Assembly: GCF_041199985.1 (NCBI RefSeq)
Contig: NZ_CP165647.1
Coordinates: 806,001 to 870,000 of the forward strand
Direction of reading: 5' to 3'
DNA from: Leptotrichia sp. HSP-536
GTDB taxonomy: Bacteria; Fusobacteriota; Fusobacteriia; Fusobacteriales; Leptotrichiaceae
Length of the DNA: 64,000 nucleotides
Shown: piece by piece, positions 9,387 to 19,114 of the stretch
How positions within the stretch are numbered: the stretch's first letter is position 1
How the letters are laid out: each line of letters begins with the position of its first letter
Position numbers and translations under genes: made by a program
The notes under the pieces: generated by a model
Seen by the model: the letters and a program-made list of their open reading frames with translations, nothing else
Database searches by the model: none
Told to the model about the DNA's origin: nothing

Positions 9387-10055
9387 TTAGAGATTATCGT
9401 ATAATTTAAAATTTTCGTAAACAAGATTCCAGAATCTGTCAAAATCAAGTCTTACTCCTACATCAACATTTGGCTCTTTCTTAAGTATCCCAAAATAATC
9501 ACATATTGTTCTGCCATACGATTTTTCACTCCAAAGTTCGATTTCACAGAACATGGGTTTAACTTCTATACATTCAGGATCAATTATATAAGCAATAGTA
9601 GTAGGATCATGAACCGGAGGGGCATTCTTTTTCTGAGCAGACGTAAAAAATTCCATTGACTCTACAAATACTCTTGATGCTTTGTTATTCAGCGTTCTTA
9701 TGTTGTCCACTACTTCCTTAGTTGCCAAAGTCTGCCTTGTTAAATCTAGTCCCATCATTACCAGTTTTACTCCTGAAGTAAATACAATATGTGCCGCTTC
9801 AGGGTCTGCAAGAATGTTAAATTCTGCTGCTGGTGTCGTATTTCCTAGCTGATATGAACCTCCCATTAATACTATCCTATTAATTTTTTCTATTATTTTA
9901 GGCTCAAATCTCATTGCCATTCCAATATTAGTTAATGGTCCTATAGGAACAAGCGTTATTTTCTCATCTGAATTCATTAAAATTGATATTTTCTCAAATT
10001 TTTCTAAAAAAAACCTGCACCTCAGTCTTGTTTATGTCCAAGATTTTAGATGCAG
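9387..10055 (-). pseudogene. Inosine-uridine nucleoside hydrolase, N-terminally truncated remnant
   Basis: The open part (196 residues) matches the C-terminal two thirds of the IUNH family. It contains ITLVPIGPLTNI, RIVLMGGSYQLGNTTPAAEFNILADPEAAHIVF, and VHDPTTIAY with the conserved His-Asp. The N-terminal DxDPGxDD calcium-binding segment is missing. Upstream, a short in-frame-like trace (ILDINKTEVQV) resembles the region before it but is out of frame and then runs straight into the proC end. About 80-100 N-terminal residues have been deleted, so it cannot be catalytic. The family cleaves ribonucleosides in salvage. Its 3' end sits eight bases from IS copy 1. Confidence 0.8.
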
Positions 10056-10064
10056 TCCATTTTT

Positions 10065-10868
10065 TTATTCCCCTGCCATTTCCTTTGACTTTTCTGTACA
10101 AGCCTTGACAGCTTCCATCACCGTTCCTCTAAATTTACCATCTTCCAGTACTTTCAAAGCAGCAATTGTAGTTCCTCCTGGAGAAGTTACCTCGTCTTTC
10201 AAAACTCCTGGATGTTTTTTTGTTTCAAGCATCATTTTAGCTGAGCCTAAAACCGTTTGGGCAATGATTTCGTAAGCCTTGTCCCTTGGCATTCCTTCCA
10301 GTACCCCGCCATCCGCAAGAGCTTCTATAAATACGTAAACATACGCTGGTAAAGATCCGCTAATTCCTGTATAAGCATGCATAAGCTTTTCATCAATTTC
10401 AATACTTTTTCCAAAACTATTCAGCAATTTAAAAATCATAGTTTTTTCATTTTCCTGAATGTTCTGATTAAAAGAAACTGCCGTCATTCCTTCCATCACT
10501 TGAGCAGGTGTGTTTGGCATAGTTCTAATAACTTTTTTGTCAGTTCCAATAATATTTTCAATAAAATCAATACTAATTCCAGCGGCAATTGATAAAACAA
10601 TCGTTTTTTCCGACAAATCATCTTTTATTTTATCCAGTACTTTTGGAACAATATTTGGTTTTACAGAAACAATGAGAATATCACTTTTATTTGCAAGTTC
10701 GTTTTCATTTTCTGCTTTTTTTACTCCATACTCTTTTGATAATTCTTCAATTTTTACCTTGTTTAAATCAAAAATAGCTATATTTTTATTTTCAAGAAAG
10801 TTTGAGGCTGTAACACCTTTCAATATAGAGCTTCCCATATTTCCTGCTCCAATAATTCCTAATTTCAT
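10065..10868 (-). CDS. proC: Pyrroline-5-carboxylate reductase
   Basis: The 267-residue protein, a normal length for ProC, catalyses the last step of proline synthesis (P5C + NAD(P)H to proline). It has an N-terminal Rossmann fold (MKLGIIGAGNMGSSILKG), the SVKPNIVPKVL segment, and the C-terminal ProC signature region (TVLGSAKMMLE..HPGVLKDEVTSPGGTTIAAL). AAGGAG stands eight bases before the ATG. The gene has the same orientation as the cobalamin adenosyltransferase upstream of it and the broken nucleoside hydrolase downstream. Confidence 0.95.
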   Translation of the reverse strand: MKLGIIGAGNMGSSILKGVTASNFLENKNIAIFDLNKVKIEELSKEYGVKKAENENELANKSDILIVSVKPNIVPKVLDKIKDDLSEKTIVLSIAAGISIDFIENIIGTDKKVIRTMPNTPAQVMEGMTAVSFNQNIQENEKTMIFKLLNSFGKSIEIDEKLMHAYTGISGSLPAYVYVFIEALADGGVLEGMPRDKAYEIIAQTVLGSAKMMLETKKHPGVLKDEVTSPGGTTIAALKVLEDGKFRGTVMEAVKACTEKSKEMAGE

Positions 10869-10953
10869 TTAATTCTGCTCCTTATTCTGATATTTTTTTA
10901 AAAGTCATTTTAAAGATATTCAAATTCCTATCTTAAAAAGTTTCAAATATATA

Positions 10954-11541
10954 TTATTTATTATTTCTAAAAATTTTTTTGCTTTTTTTATAAACAGTTT
11001 CGCTGAATCCCAATTTCAAATTTACAAGACAAGCTACTACGAAAAAATAGTCCGAAAGTCTATTTATATACTGAAGTCCAATTTTATTTATTCCTTCATC
11101 TGCTTCAATTACGGCTATCATCTTTCGCTCCAAATTACGCACACTTGTACGCATCATATGAAACATGCTCGAAATTTTACTTCCTCCTGGAATTATAAAA
11201 CATTCTAATCTAGGCAGCAACGGAATATATTCATCCATTCTCTGCTCAAGCCACTCTACATCACCAATCTGCTGCTTGTATTCTCGTATCCCTTCAGGTA
11301 CTGCTAAATCACTGCCACAGTCAAAAAGCTGCTGCTGTATATTTTCACATTCTTTACGGATTTCCCCAAGAACGCTATTTAATTTTTCATCTTCACGAAT
11401 TTCTGCCACAATAACTCCAAGCAGTGAACAAACTTCATCCATTGTTCCATACGCTTCCACTCTCACATGAGTCTTGCTCACACGTTCTCCTCCAGCAAGT
11501 CTTGTAAAACCTTCATCACCATATTTTGTGTATATTTTCAT
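10954..11541 (-). CDS. PduO-type ATP:cob(I)alamin adenosyltransferase
   Basis: The 195-residue protein carries the N-terminal YTKYGDEGFTRLAGG motif and the later RTSVRNLERKM and YINRLSDYFFV segments, which are typical of PduO-type enzymes that make adenosylcobalamin from ATP and cob(I)alamin. The start is set at the ATG 11541 because AAGGAAG precedes it; the frame runs three codons further to a TTG without an RBS. No other cobalamin genes are in the window, so it probably serves a B12-dependent enzyme elsewhere. Confidence 0.9.
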   Translation of the reverse strand: MKIYTKYGDEGFTRLAGGERVSKTHVRVEAYGTMDEVCSLLGVIVAEIREDEKLNSVLGEIRKECENIQQQLFDCGSDLAVPEGIREYKQQIGDVEWLEQRMDEYIPLLPRLECFIIPGGSKISSMFHMMRTSVRNLERKMIAVIEADEGINKIGLQYINRLSDYFFVVACLVNLKLGFSETVYKKSKKIFRNNK

Positions 11542-11955
11542 AAATGTCAACTTCCTTTTCTTAGTTTAATTTTTAATAAAGTTTATAAATAATTGAGATA
11601 TACTCGAAACTTTAGACTACTTTTAATAACACAAGTCATCCTTTCTCCAACTATTCTATAATTCCATTTACTTATCTTAAATAAAAAAAATATTTACTAT
11701 ACCGTATATCTATTATATCATACTTTCAGTCATTTTTTATGATAATTTTTTTGTATTTTCTTTAACGTTTGCCATTGAATTTAAAGTTAATCCCATTAAA
11801 ATAAATAATATTATTTTTTTTTATGTTTATTCTCCTTCTTGTTAGTGAACTACTCCCGCTTTTAGAAGCGGGAGCTTCTTGGGAAGTATCTTCTTTTGTT
11901 AGCCAAATATATTTACCAAGCTCTTCGGGCAGTTCCTGCCCTGTCTTTTTATTTC

Positions 11956-12898
11956 CTAATATTTCAACATCTCTTTTCTAATGTTCTTTATATTCAGTGC
12001 CCCATTGTAATCTCTGTCAATCTCAATTCCACAGAACTCACATTTATAGCTTCTTTCTGATAATTTCAGCTCCTCTTTAACATTTCCACATTTACTGCAA
12101 GTTTTCGACGACGGAAACCACTTATCTATTTTTAAAAATTGCTTTCCTAAAAACATCAACTTATACTCAAGCATCCTCAAGAACATTCCCCATCCATTAT
12201 CTCCTACACTTTTCCCAAAATTTAATGCCTGGCTCATCCCTTTCATATTCAAATCCTCGACAATCACAGCATTATGTTCTTTGGACAATTTTTAATATGC
12301 TCATGTAATTTTGATATCTTCGCTTTTTACTTATACCAATTTTTAGAAAATTTTACTTTCCTTGATAATGATTTCTGTAATTTCTTTAATTTTTCTTCTA
12401 GCATCCTAAAATATCTTGGATAATCAGCCCTTTGGTTTTCAGAACTGACAAATAATTCAGACATTGAAAAATCAAAGCCAATTACCTTATCATTACTTGG
12501 CATTTTTTGAATTTCTTTTTCAAATTCCGTCAAGACAGAAACATAGTAATTTCCATTACTGTTTGTCAATGTTTTTGTCGTATAACTTTTAACACTATTC
12601 TTTTTAGATTTGAACTTTGGAAACTTCGCTCTCTTCTGAAAAAATTCGTAAACGATCGTTTTACATTTAGCTGAGTATTTGAAAGTGCCGGACTGTCCAC
12701 TTCTTTCAAAAATTGGTTTTCACTCTTCAAACTGGCAGGTGTAATTATTTTATTTTTTCCAGTTTCTTCATAAATTTTATTCGCAGTGTACAAAATTGTA
12801 TTGTAGACAAAACGAACACATCCGAAAGTCTTGTTTATCAATAATTCTTGCTCCTTATTTGGATAAATTCTGTATTTGAATGCTAAATTATATTTCAT
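11956..12898 (-). pseudogene. tnpB: tnpB, copy 2, multiply broken
   Basis: It is close to the tnpB at 8172-9268. The N-terminus (MKYNLAFKYRIYPNKEQE) is intact to about residue 85, where a frameshift changes FFQKRAKFPRFK into an unrelated tail. About 118 bases are missing around 12569, CAA has become TAA at the GWYKQKAK equivalent (about 12330), and a further deletion removes the region before KEHNAVIVEDLNM. The zinc ribbon and last RuvC Asp remain. It is clearly non-functional as a protein. Confidence 0.9.
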
Positions 12899-12902
12899 AA
12901 AA

Positions 12903-13299
12903 TTACACCTCCTTTTGATTTTGAATATATTTTTTAATTATCTCTGACGGGCACTCCAACACTTACAACTAAGTAACTTCTACTCCAAAAATATTCTTTC
13001 CACAATCTTCTCCTTATTTCAGGAAATTCTTTTTTTATCAACCTGCTGAAAGCACTTTTGTAAGTATTTACAAACTTAGAAAGTTCAGTATTAGGCATAG
13101 CATTAATCAACATATGAATATGATCAGCATCATGTTCCCATTCTTTAAGAACAATGTTATACTTCGGACATATTTTTTCAAAAATCTCTTTCAATCTATT
13201 AGAAATTTCATCATTAATGACTTCTCTTCGATATTTTATACAAAAAATCATATGATAATTTATATCAAATACTGAATAATAATTACTATTATATGACAT
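12903..13299 (-). pseudogene. tnpA: tnpA, copy 2, C-terminal helix out of frame
   Basis: 121 residues are open from an ATG (MSYNSNYYSVFDINYHMIFC) through the HUH motif DHIHML to SYLVVSVGVPVRDN. The stop arrives early. In another frame the sequence continues as SEIIKKYIQNQKEV up to the tnpB RBS. That helix normally carries the catalytic Tyr of IS200/IS605 transposases. The same break occurs in copy 1, so it predates their duplication. The protein keeps the metal site but should lack the nucleophile. Confidence 0.8.
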
Positions 13300-13475
13300 T
13301 ATTATTAAATATTTCTATATTATTTTACTGAATAAATTGTATCATAAATATATCCTTTTTTCAATTTTTTTTACAAAAAAAAGCAATTCATCTCCCGCTT
13401 GTAGAAGCCGGAGACTTCTTGCTATCTTTTGTTAAAATGTAAAATAATATGAAATAAAAATGAAACGGTGGTATT

Positions 13476-14429
13476 ATGAAAATACAGGATATAGCGAGAC
13501 TGGCGAATGTTTCTGTGGCAACTGTCTCAAGAGTAATCAATAATAATGACAATGTAAGAGAAGAAACAAAGGAAAGAATAAATCGGATTATAAAGGAAAA
13601 TAATTATTATCCCAACGTAATTGCAAGAAATCTTTCTAAAAATGAAAATAATACAATAGGAATAATAATTCCTGATATAAAAAATTTATATTTTGCAAGT
13701 ATAATGGATGGAATAGTTAATGAAGCAAGCAGACGAAACTTAAATATTATTCTAGGATGTTCAAATGAAAATTTTGAATTACAGGAAAAATATATAGAAT
13801 TATTCATAGAGCAGAGAGTTAAAGGGATAATTATTGCAGTAACTCAAAATTCATATACTAAAATTGATTTTTTTGATCAGACATCTTTAAAAATACCATT
13901 AGTACTGATTGACAGAAAAATAGACAAACAGATGCCTGGAGTATTTTTTGAAAATTTTCATTCAGTTTACGGAGTTATAGAAAAATTTATAAAATATGGA
14001 AAGAAAAAAATAGGATTTTTAGCAGGATCTCAAACTATAAGTACAGCAAAAGAAAGATTAGAGGGTTATAAAAAAGCCTTAAAAGATAATGAGATTAAGT
14101 ACGATAAAAAATTAGTACTTTATGGAGATTTCACATTGGAAAGTGGGTATAATCTGGGAAAAGAAATTTTAAAAAGAGAAATAGATGGCATATATATTTC
14201 TAATAACTCAATGACATTAGGATTTTTAAAGGTTTTAAAAGAATTAAACATAAATTCTGAAAACATAAAGATTGCAACTTTTGAAGATAATGAAATCATA
14301 AGATTTATTGATGAGAAAATAGTGTCTTATAATATGCCTTTTTCAGAATTAGCTAAAAGAAGTATAGAAATATTGGAATCACTGCTAAAAAATGATACTT
14401 CAGATACAACGGTTGAGATAAGCCTTTAA
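13476..14429 (+). CDS. LacI-family transcriptional regulator
   Basis: The 317-residue protein has an N-terminal LacI helix-turn-helix (IQDIARLANVSVATVSRVIN) with the hinge helix region YPNVIARNLSKN. A periplasmic-binding-protein-like effector domain follows (NTIGIIIPDIKNLYFASIMDGI..GIIIAVTQNS..VLIDRKID). Length and domain order are normal for the family. The ligand cannot be deduced, but such regulators commonly control sugar uptake or nucleoside use. The gene starts 46 bases from IS copy 2, with a GGTGG RBS, so the IS end may have changed its promoter. No adjacent target operon is evident. Confidence 0.9.
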   Translation: MKIQDIARLANVSVATVSRVINNNDNVREETKERINRIIKENNYYPNVIARNLSKNENNTIGIIIPDIKNLYFASIMDGIVNEASRRNLNIILGCSNENFELQEKYIELFIEQRVKGIIIAVTQNSYTKIDFFDQTSLKIPLVLIDRKIDKQMPGVFFENFHSVYGVIEKFIKYGKKKIGFLAGSQTISTAKERLEGYKKALKDNEIKYDKKLVLYGDFTLESGYNLGKEILKREIDGIYISNNSMTLGFLKVLKELNINSENIKIATFEDNEIIRFIDEKIVSYNMPFSELAKRSIEILESLLKNDTSDTTVEISL

Positions 14430-14541
14430 TAATAAAAAGGCTATCTTAGAATAAAAAATATGAAAAAATATAAAAACTATATTTAATTTTTCATTTTTAT
14501 AATGCAATCTAATTAAACATCAATACATTCAATAAATTCAG

Positions 14542-14581
14542 GGGCTGTCTCATAAAGATAATTTTGTGAAACAGCCTTTTT
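14542..14581 (+). terminator. Rho-independent terminator
   Basis: GGCTGT (14543-14548) pairs with ACAGCC (14571-14576), extended inward by A-T pairs, and is followed by TTTTTAT. It lies between the LacI gene and the convergent gene at 14637 and could serve either. Confidence 0.65.
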
Positions 14582-14636
14582 ATTTACTAAACTAACGAAA
14601 GAATAAAAAATTTAAATTGAATCTAAAAAATTATGA

Positions 14637-15455
14637 TTACATAATCTGATATTTTTCTACATATTTTAATTTATTATTTATCCAATATTCCAACTGGTTA
14701 TTATTCTGATTTATTCGAAATTCAAGGCTACGTTTCGCTGTATCAACAAACAATGAGTTTTCTTTTTGATAAATTGACAAGTAATATTTTCCTTTTTTAT
14801 CAATAGCAACCACTTTTCCATCCTGTATTGAAAAAGTATATTGAATACTCTTGTAACTACGATTTGGAGACCAGACTATTTTCTTGTCGTCAATTCTTTT
14901 TATATAAAATGCCGAATTTATTGGAATTCCTAGATTTAACCATTTAAAACCTCTGCTGTCAATTCCGCCTGAAATTCCTGTATTTGCATAAGCGGTTATT
15001 TTGTATTCACCTTTATCTACATTTTTAACTCCTGCAAATACTATTCCTAATGATTTTAGTTCAGCTTTCTCCATATTTACGTTATCTTTATAATTTGAAA
15101 AAAAATCGTCTGGTGAATATTTTATAATTTTAGATTCATCAGTTATTTTTCCTTTTTTATTCACTTTTATAATTTTAAAATCTTTTTGCAACGTATCTGA
15201 CAGAAATTCATAAACATTTAGTGCAGCATATCTGGAAGGCATAAAAGCCAGATAATTTCCTACGTTTAGCTGGACTGGATATTTGTCTCCGTTGCCAATG
15301 ATTATACTATTGCTGATATATGCTGGATTATTTGACATTCTATAAGAAAATTTTTCGAAATTGTTAAAATTTTCTTTATTTCCTGCATTTAATACAAATC
15401 CTATTAAAATATTTGTTAATAGAATAAATTTTAATAAAATATTTTTTTTCATCAT
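14637..15455 (-). CDS. Secreted hypothetical protein
   Basis: The 272-residue protein has a signal peptide (MMKKNILLKFILLTNILIGFVLNAG) and a soluble mature region rich in Asn, Lys and Tyr. The end (SLEFRINQNNNQLEYWINNKLKY) looks like beta strands. I recognise no domain. AGGAGA precedes the first of two ATGs by eight bases. It is transcribed toward the LacI gene and stands alone. A periplasmic or surface location is inferred from the signal peptide. Confidence 0.7.
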   Translation of the reverse strand: MMKKNILLKFILLTNILIGFVLNAGNKENFNNFEKFSYRMSNNPAYISNSIIIGNGDKYPVQLNVGNYLAFMPSRYAALNVYEFLSDTLQKDFKIIKVNKKGKITDESKIIKYSPDDFFSNYKDNVNMEKAELKSLGIVFAGVKNVDKGEYKITAYANTGISGGIDSRGFKWLNLGIPINSAFYIKRIDDKKIVWSPNRSYKSIQYTFSIQDGKVVAIDKKGKYYLSIYQKENSLFVDTAKRSLEFRINQNNNQLEYWINNKLKYVEKYQIM

Positions 15456-15672
15456 AAATAAGTTCTCCTAAAATTTTTTATAATATTACTTTTATATAAA
15501 AACATTTGATTCTAATAAATTGTACAATATTTTTCTTTTTATTTCAATTTAATTTGGCTTTGAAATAATTTTATATTGCATAGATATTGGAGATGAGTTT
15601 TTATTAAGAAAAATATGAAGATAAAAGCTGGTATATCGATAAGTTAAGTACGTTAAAAAGTAAAAATAGTTA

Positions 15673-15701
15673 TTGACAATTTTTAATAAATATTGTATAT
15701 T
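15673..15701 (+). promoter_or_regulatory. Sigma-70 type promoter of the metal ATPase
   Basis: TTGACA (15673-15678), a 17-base spacer and TATATT (15696-15701). The downstream edge joins a palindromic operator. Confidence 0.75.
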
Positions 15702-15725
15702 ATATATGAATAGATGCTCATATAT
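15702..15725 (+). promoter_or_regulatory. Palindromic operator, ArsR/SmtB-like
   Basis: ATATATGA (15702-15709), eight bases, then TCATATAT (15718-15725): a perfect inverted repeat directly downstream of the -10 box and over the expected transcription start. The ATATGA..TCATAT pattern matches operators known for ArsR/SmtB/CadC metal-sensing repressors. No such repressor gene is in the window. Confidence 0.6.
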
Positions 15726-15772
15726 TTAAATAAAAATATTTATATAAATAAAAATTTTGGGAGGTTAGGCTC

Positions 15773-18013
15773 ATGAAAACTAATGAATGTACACTATTTA
15801 TTGAAGGGTTAGATTGCCCTAATTGTGCTGCTAAGATTGAACGTAAATTAAATACACTGCAAAGGATTAAGGCAGCTACCGTTGATTTTCTTGGAAAAAG
15901 AGTTATTGTAGAATCTGAAGATTTTTCACAAGATGAACTGGCAAAATTTATTCAGGCTGAAGTGGATAAAATTGAGAATGGAGTTACGATTTCTACTAAA
16001 AAATCTCATTCCCATAGCCACAATCATCATCACAGCCATAGTCATTCAGATTCTCATGAACACTCTCATTCCCATGATCACAGTCACTCCCATGCTCATG
16101 GAGAAGAAGATACTGATAAAATTAAGAAAAAATTGTTAATTGGCGGGATTTTATTTGTTTTAGGAATTTTTATTCCAAAAACTTTGTTTATTCCAAAATT
16201 CTCGGTATTTTTAGTAAGTTATTTCATTATTGGTGGAGATGTGCTGGTTTCTGCAGTGAAAAATATTTTAAGAGGACAGGTTTTTGATGAAAATTTTTTG
16301 ATGGCTATTGCAACCATTGGGGCATTTGCTATTGGAGAATATCCTGAAGGTGTGGCTGTTATGCTGTTTTACCAGCTTGGGGAATTATTTCAAGGGATTG
16401 CTGTTAATAATTCAAGAAAATCTATTATAGCGTTAATGGATATTCGTCCTGATTATGCAAATATTAAAACTGATACTGAAATAAAAAAAGTAAATCCTGA
16501 TGAAATAAAAGTTGCTGACATTATTGTAGTAAAGCCGGGAGAAAAAGTACCTTTAGATGGAAAAATAATAACTGGAAATTCGACTTTTGACACTTCTGCA
16601 CTAACCGGAGAATCATTGCCACGTGAAGCAAAAACTGGAGATATTGTCCTAAGCGGATTTATAAATAAAACAGGGCTTGTGGAAATCGAAGTTACAAAAG
16701 TTTTTTCTGAATCAACTGTTTCCAAAATTCTTGACTTGGTAGAAAATTCTAGCAGTAAAAAATCAAAAACAGAAAACTTTATTACAAAATTTGCAAAATA
16801 CTACACTCCAGCAGTTGTAATTACAGCCTTAATTACAGCGATTTTCCCTCCATTGTTAATTCCAAATGCAACATTTACAGACTGGATTTACCGTGCTTTA
16901 ATTTTCCTTGTTGTATCTTGCCCATGTGCTTTGATTATCTCTATTCCATTAGGATTCTTTGGCGGAATTGGCGGTGCTTCAAAACATGGAATTTTGGTAA
17001 AAGGTGCAAATTATCTGGAAGCTCTAAACGATGTGGAAAGTATCGTTATGGATAAAACTGGAACTTTGACAAAAGGTGTCTTCAAAGTTACTGAAATAAA
17101 CGTTGAAAATAATGTAAAAATAAATGATTTTGAAAATAATAAAACTGATTTGACTCAATCTTTACTATTAAAATATGCCGCACATATTGAAAAATTTTCA
17201 AATCATCCTATTGCACAGTCAATAGTTTCTGAATATGAAAATTCTGCTACAAAAATTGATGAAAGTATTGTAAAAGATTTTGAAGAAATTTCAGGATTTG
17301 GAATAAAGGCTAATATAAATAATCATCAGATTTTAGCTGGAAATTCTAAATTGATGAACTCGGAAAATATTAGATTTGATAAAAAAGAAAATTTAGGAAC
17401 TGTGGTTTATATCGCATTTGACAGACAATACATCGGAAATATCTTAATTTCTGACGAAATAAAAAAAGATTCTCCAAAAGCAGTAAAAGGAATGAAAGAA
17501 AACGGAATAAAGGAAATTGTAATGCTTACTGGCGATAACAATGCAATTGGTAAAAATATCGCTCAAAAACTTGGAATTGACAAAGTGTTTGCTGAATTGC
17601 TTCCAAATCAGAAAGTTGAAAAACTGGAAGAAATTTACAAAACTAAAAGCGAAAAAGGAAAAGTTGTATTTGTGGGAGATGGAATAAATGATGCTCCTGT
17701 ACTTGCCAGAGCCGATATTGGAATCGCAATGGGAGGTGTCGGAAGTGATGCCGCCATCGAAGCTGCCGATGTTGTAATAATGAACGATGAACCTTCAAAA
17801 ATCGTAACCGCTATGAAAATAGCCAAAAAAACTAAATCAATTGTATGGCAAAATATTACCCTGGCATTTACTGTAAAAATAATCGTTCTAATTCTAGGGC
17901 TTTTTGGTGATGCAACAATGTGGGAAGCTGTATTTGCTGATGTTGGTGTCGCTTTACTGGCTGTATTAAATGCAACTAGAGTTTTAAAATATAGAGTTGA
18001 TGAAAATTATTGA
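15773..18013 (+). CDS. Zn2+/Cd2+/Pb2+-exporting P1B-type ATPase
   Basis: The 746-residue inner-membrane pump has an N-terminal heavy-metal-binding domain with GLDCPNCAAK and a striking His-rich linker (about residues 80-115, alternating His-Ser). It also has the TGES actuator motif (LTGESLPREA), the intramembrane CPC (VSCPCALIIS) that identifies P1B ATPases, the phosphorylation site DKTGTLTKG, the HP motif (SNHPIA) and the GDGINDAP hinge. The family exports zinc, cadmium or lead (CadA/ZntA). The His-rich stretch suggests zinc. The RBS is GGGAGG. The upstream palindrome suggests metal-dependent derepression. Confidence 0.92.
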   Translation: MKTNECTLFIEGLDCPNCAAKIERKLNTLQRIKAATVDFLGKRVIVESEDFSQDELAKFIQAEVDKIENGVTISTKKSHSHSHNHHHSHSHSDSHEHSHSHDHSHSHAHGEEDTDKIKKKLLIGGILFVLGIFIPKTLFIPKFSVFLVSYFIIGGDVLVSAVKNILRGQVFDENFLMAIATIGAFAIGEYPEGVAVMLFYQLGELFQGIAVNNSRKSIIALMDIRPDYANIKTDTEIKKVNPDEIKVADIIVVKPGEKVPLDGKIITGNSTFDTSALTGESLPREAKTGDIVLSGFINKTGLVEIEVTKVFSESTVSKILDLVENSSSKKSKTENFITKFAKYYTPAVVITALITAIFPPLLIPNATFTDWIYRALIFLVVSCPCALIISIPLGFFGGIGGASKHGILVKGANYLEALNDVESIVMDKTGTLTKGVFKVTEINVENNVKINDFENNKTDLTQSLLLKYAAHIEKFSNHPIAQSIVSEYENSATKIDESIVKDFEEISGFGIKANINNHQILAGNSKLMNSENIRFDKKENLGTVVYIAFDRQYIGNILISDEIKKDSPKAVKGMKENGIKEIVMLTGDNNAIGKNIAQKLGIDKVFAELLPNQKVEKLEEIYKTKSEKGKVVFVGDGINDAPVLARADIGIAMGGVGSDAAIEAADVVIMNDEPSKIVTAMKIAKKTKSIVWQNITLAFTVKIIVLILGLFGDATMWEAVFADVGVALLAVLNATRVLKYRVDENY

Positions 18014-18190
18014 TTAGGAATATTAAAAAAATTACATCCATTATAATTAATTGATTTATAGTGGAATTTTAAATAAAAATGAAATAGAAAATTAATACTA
18101 AATCCTTTTTGAAAATAGGAATAAATTTTTATAATAGAGTTGTTTGATAATTAATTTATAATTATTCAACTAAATTATTTTCTCATATTA

Positions 18191-18331
18191 CTATGTTTTA
18201 TTTTCGTAGGATTGCTCATTGCCACAAATTCTACAATCTATGGCTAGTCTACGACATTTTTCTGCATTGACAAAAAACTCGCTATCCTCAAACAGTTTTG
18301 CCAGCACAGAAAAATGCTCTGACGGATTAAT
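18191..18331 (-). pseudogene. C-terminal fragment of an unidentified protein with a CxxC motif
   Basis: An open stretch of 46 codons with no start reads HFSVLAKLFEDSEFFV and then CRRLAIDCRICGNEQSY before the stop. A stop codon lies just upstream in frame. A related, more degenerate sequence (about 75% identical at the nucleotide level over 65 bases) occurs at 43851-43920, next to an IS remnant. Both look like leftovers of one gene family. I do not recognise the family. The rest of the region 18014-18600 holds only the dispersed repeat. Confidence 0.45.
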
Positions 18332-18496
18332 TTATACTAGAATCTGTTTAAAAAGTGAGAATTATATTTTAATCATTTGAAAATATTAAGTTTATATCCT
18401 TTAATTAGAAAAATTTGTAATAAATTCGTTATTTAAATAGGCTTTAGTATAACAGTAAAAAATCACGGTAAAATTTAAAATTATTATCGTGATTTT

Positions 18497-18600
18497 ATAG
18501 TAAAACTTCCTTAAAACTAAACTCAAAAGCTATGACTATTTTACTCAAGCTCTAAATTTATATAATTTTTAATAGTTCTATTTTAAATGAGTTCGAGTAT
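18497..18600 (-). repeat. Dispersed intergenic repeat, copy 3
   Basis: Reverse-orientation copy of the 902-1015 element, ending three bases from the stop of the PTS IIA gene. The two arms (ACTCGAACTC and GAGCTTGAGT on the minus strand) remain mostly complementary despite substitutions, which is compatible with selection for a hairpin. Confidence 0.8.
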
Positions 18601-18603
18601 ATT

Positions 18604-18921
18604 TTAAAAATTATTTTTTTCTAATTTTTTATAAACTTCGATGAATTCTTTTGCCAGTTCCTTAAACAAAATTGCTGTCATCAGATGATCCTGTGCATGC
18701 ACCATGATTAGTCCAACTTCCATTTTTTCTCCATCAGCTTCTTTTATTATCAAATCAGTTTGTAGTTCATGTGCTTTCAGCATTTCTTCAGTTGATTTTT
18801 TTAAAAGATTCTCCGTTTCTGAAAAATTTCCTTTTTTTGCTTCGTTTATTGCTTGAAAAGCTAAGCTTTTTGTTTCCCCAGCATGCCCAATCAAAGTCAT
18901 AGCAATCATTTCAATATCCAT
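18604..18921 (-). CDS. PTS lactose/cellobiose-family IIA component
   Basis: The 105-residue protein matches the all-helical LacF/CelC IIA family. It includes the segment with the phosphorylated His, VHAQDHLMTAILFKELA, near the C-terminus, and the N-terminal AGETKSLAFQAINEAKKG. The ATG at 18921 is used because AGGAGG lies seven bases before it; an upstream in-frame ATG at 18948 has no RBS. It receives phosphate from HPr and passes it to IIB. It is divergent from the IIB gene at 19188. No IIC permease is nearby. Confidence 0.9.
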   Translation of the reverse strand: MDIEMIAMTLIGHAGETKSLAFQAINEAKKGNFSETENLLKKSTEEMLKAHELQTDLIIKEADGEKMEVGLIMVHAQDHLMTAILFKELAKEFIEVYKKLEKNNF

Positions 18922-19114
18922 AATATTTCCTCCTGTATTTATTTTCATTTTTATTATATACTCTTATCGGTTTAAAAACAACTGAAATCCTCGAATTATT
19001 TTTATTATCTTTTTATAAAATTTGACTTCTATGAATTTAGTGGTATACTATAAGTGTAAAATTAGGATTTCGTTATGTTAAGCTATTTTTATACACAATT
19101 GATATCTAATTATT

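Larger units (their letters stand above)
11845..13430 (-). mobile_element. IS200/IS605-family element, copy 2 (decayed)
   Basis: Inverted copy of the element at 7643-9379. The right-end hairpin (11854-11875, CTCCCGCTT..AAGCGGGAG) and left-end hairpin (13391-13414) are intact, and the left flank is again TTTTAAC (complement at 13431-13437). Compared with copy 1 it has an internal deletion of about 118 bases in tnpB, a second deletion of about 35 bases and a nonsense codon. The two copies, about 2.5 kb apart in opposite orientation, could support inversion of the proC segment. Confidence 0.85.
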
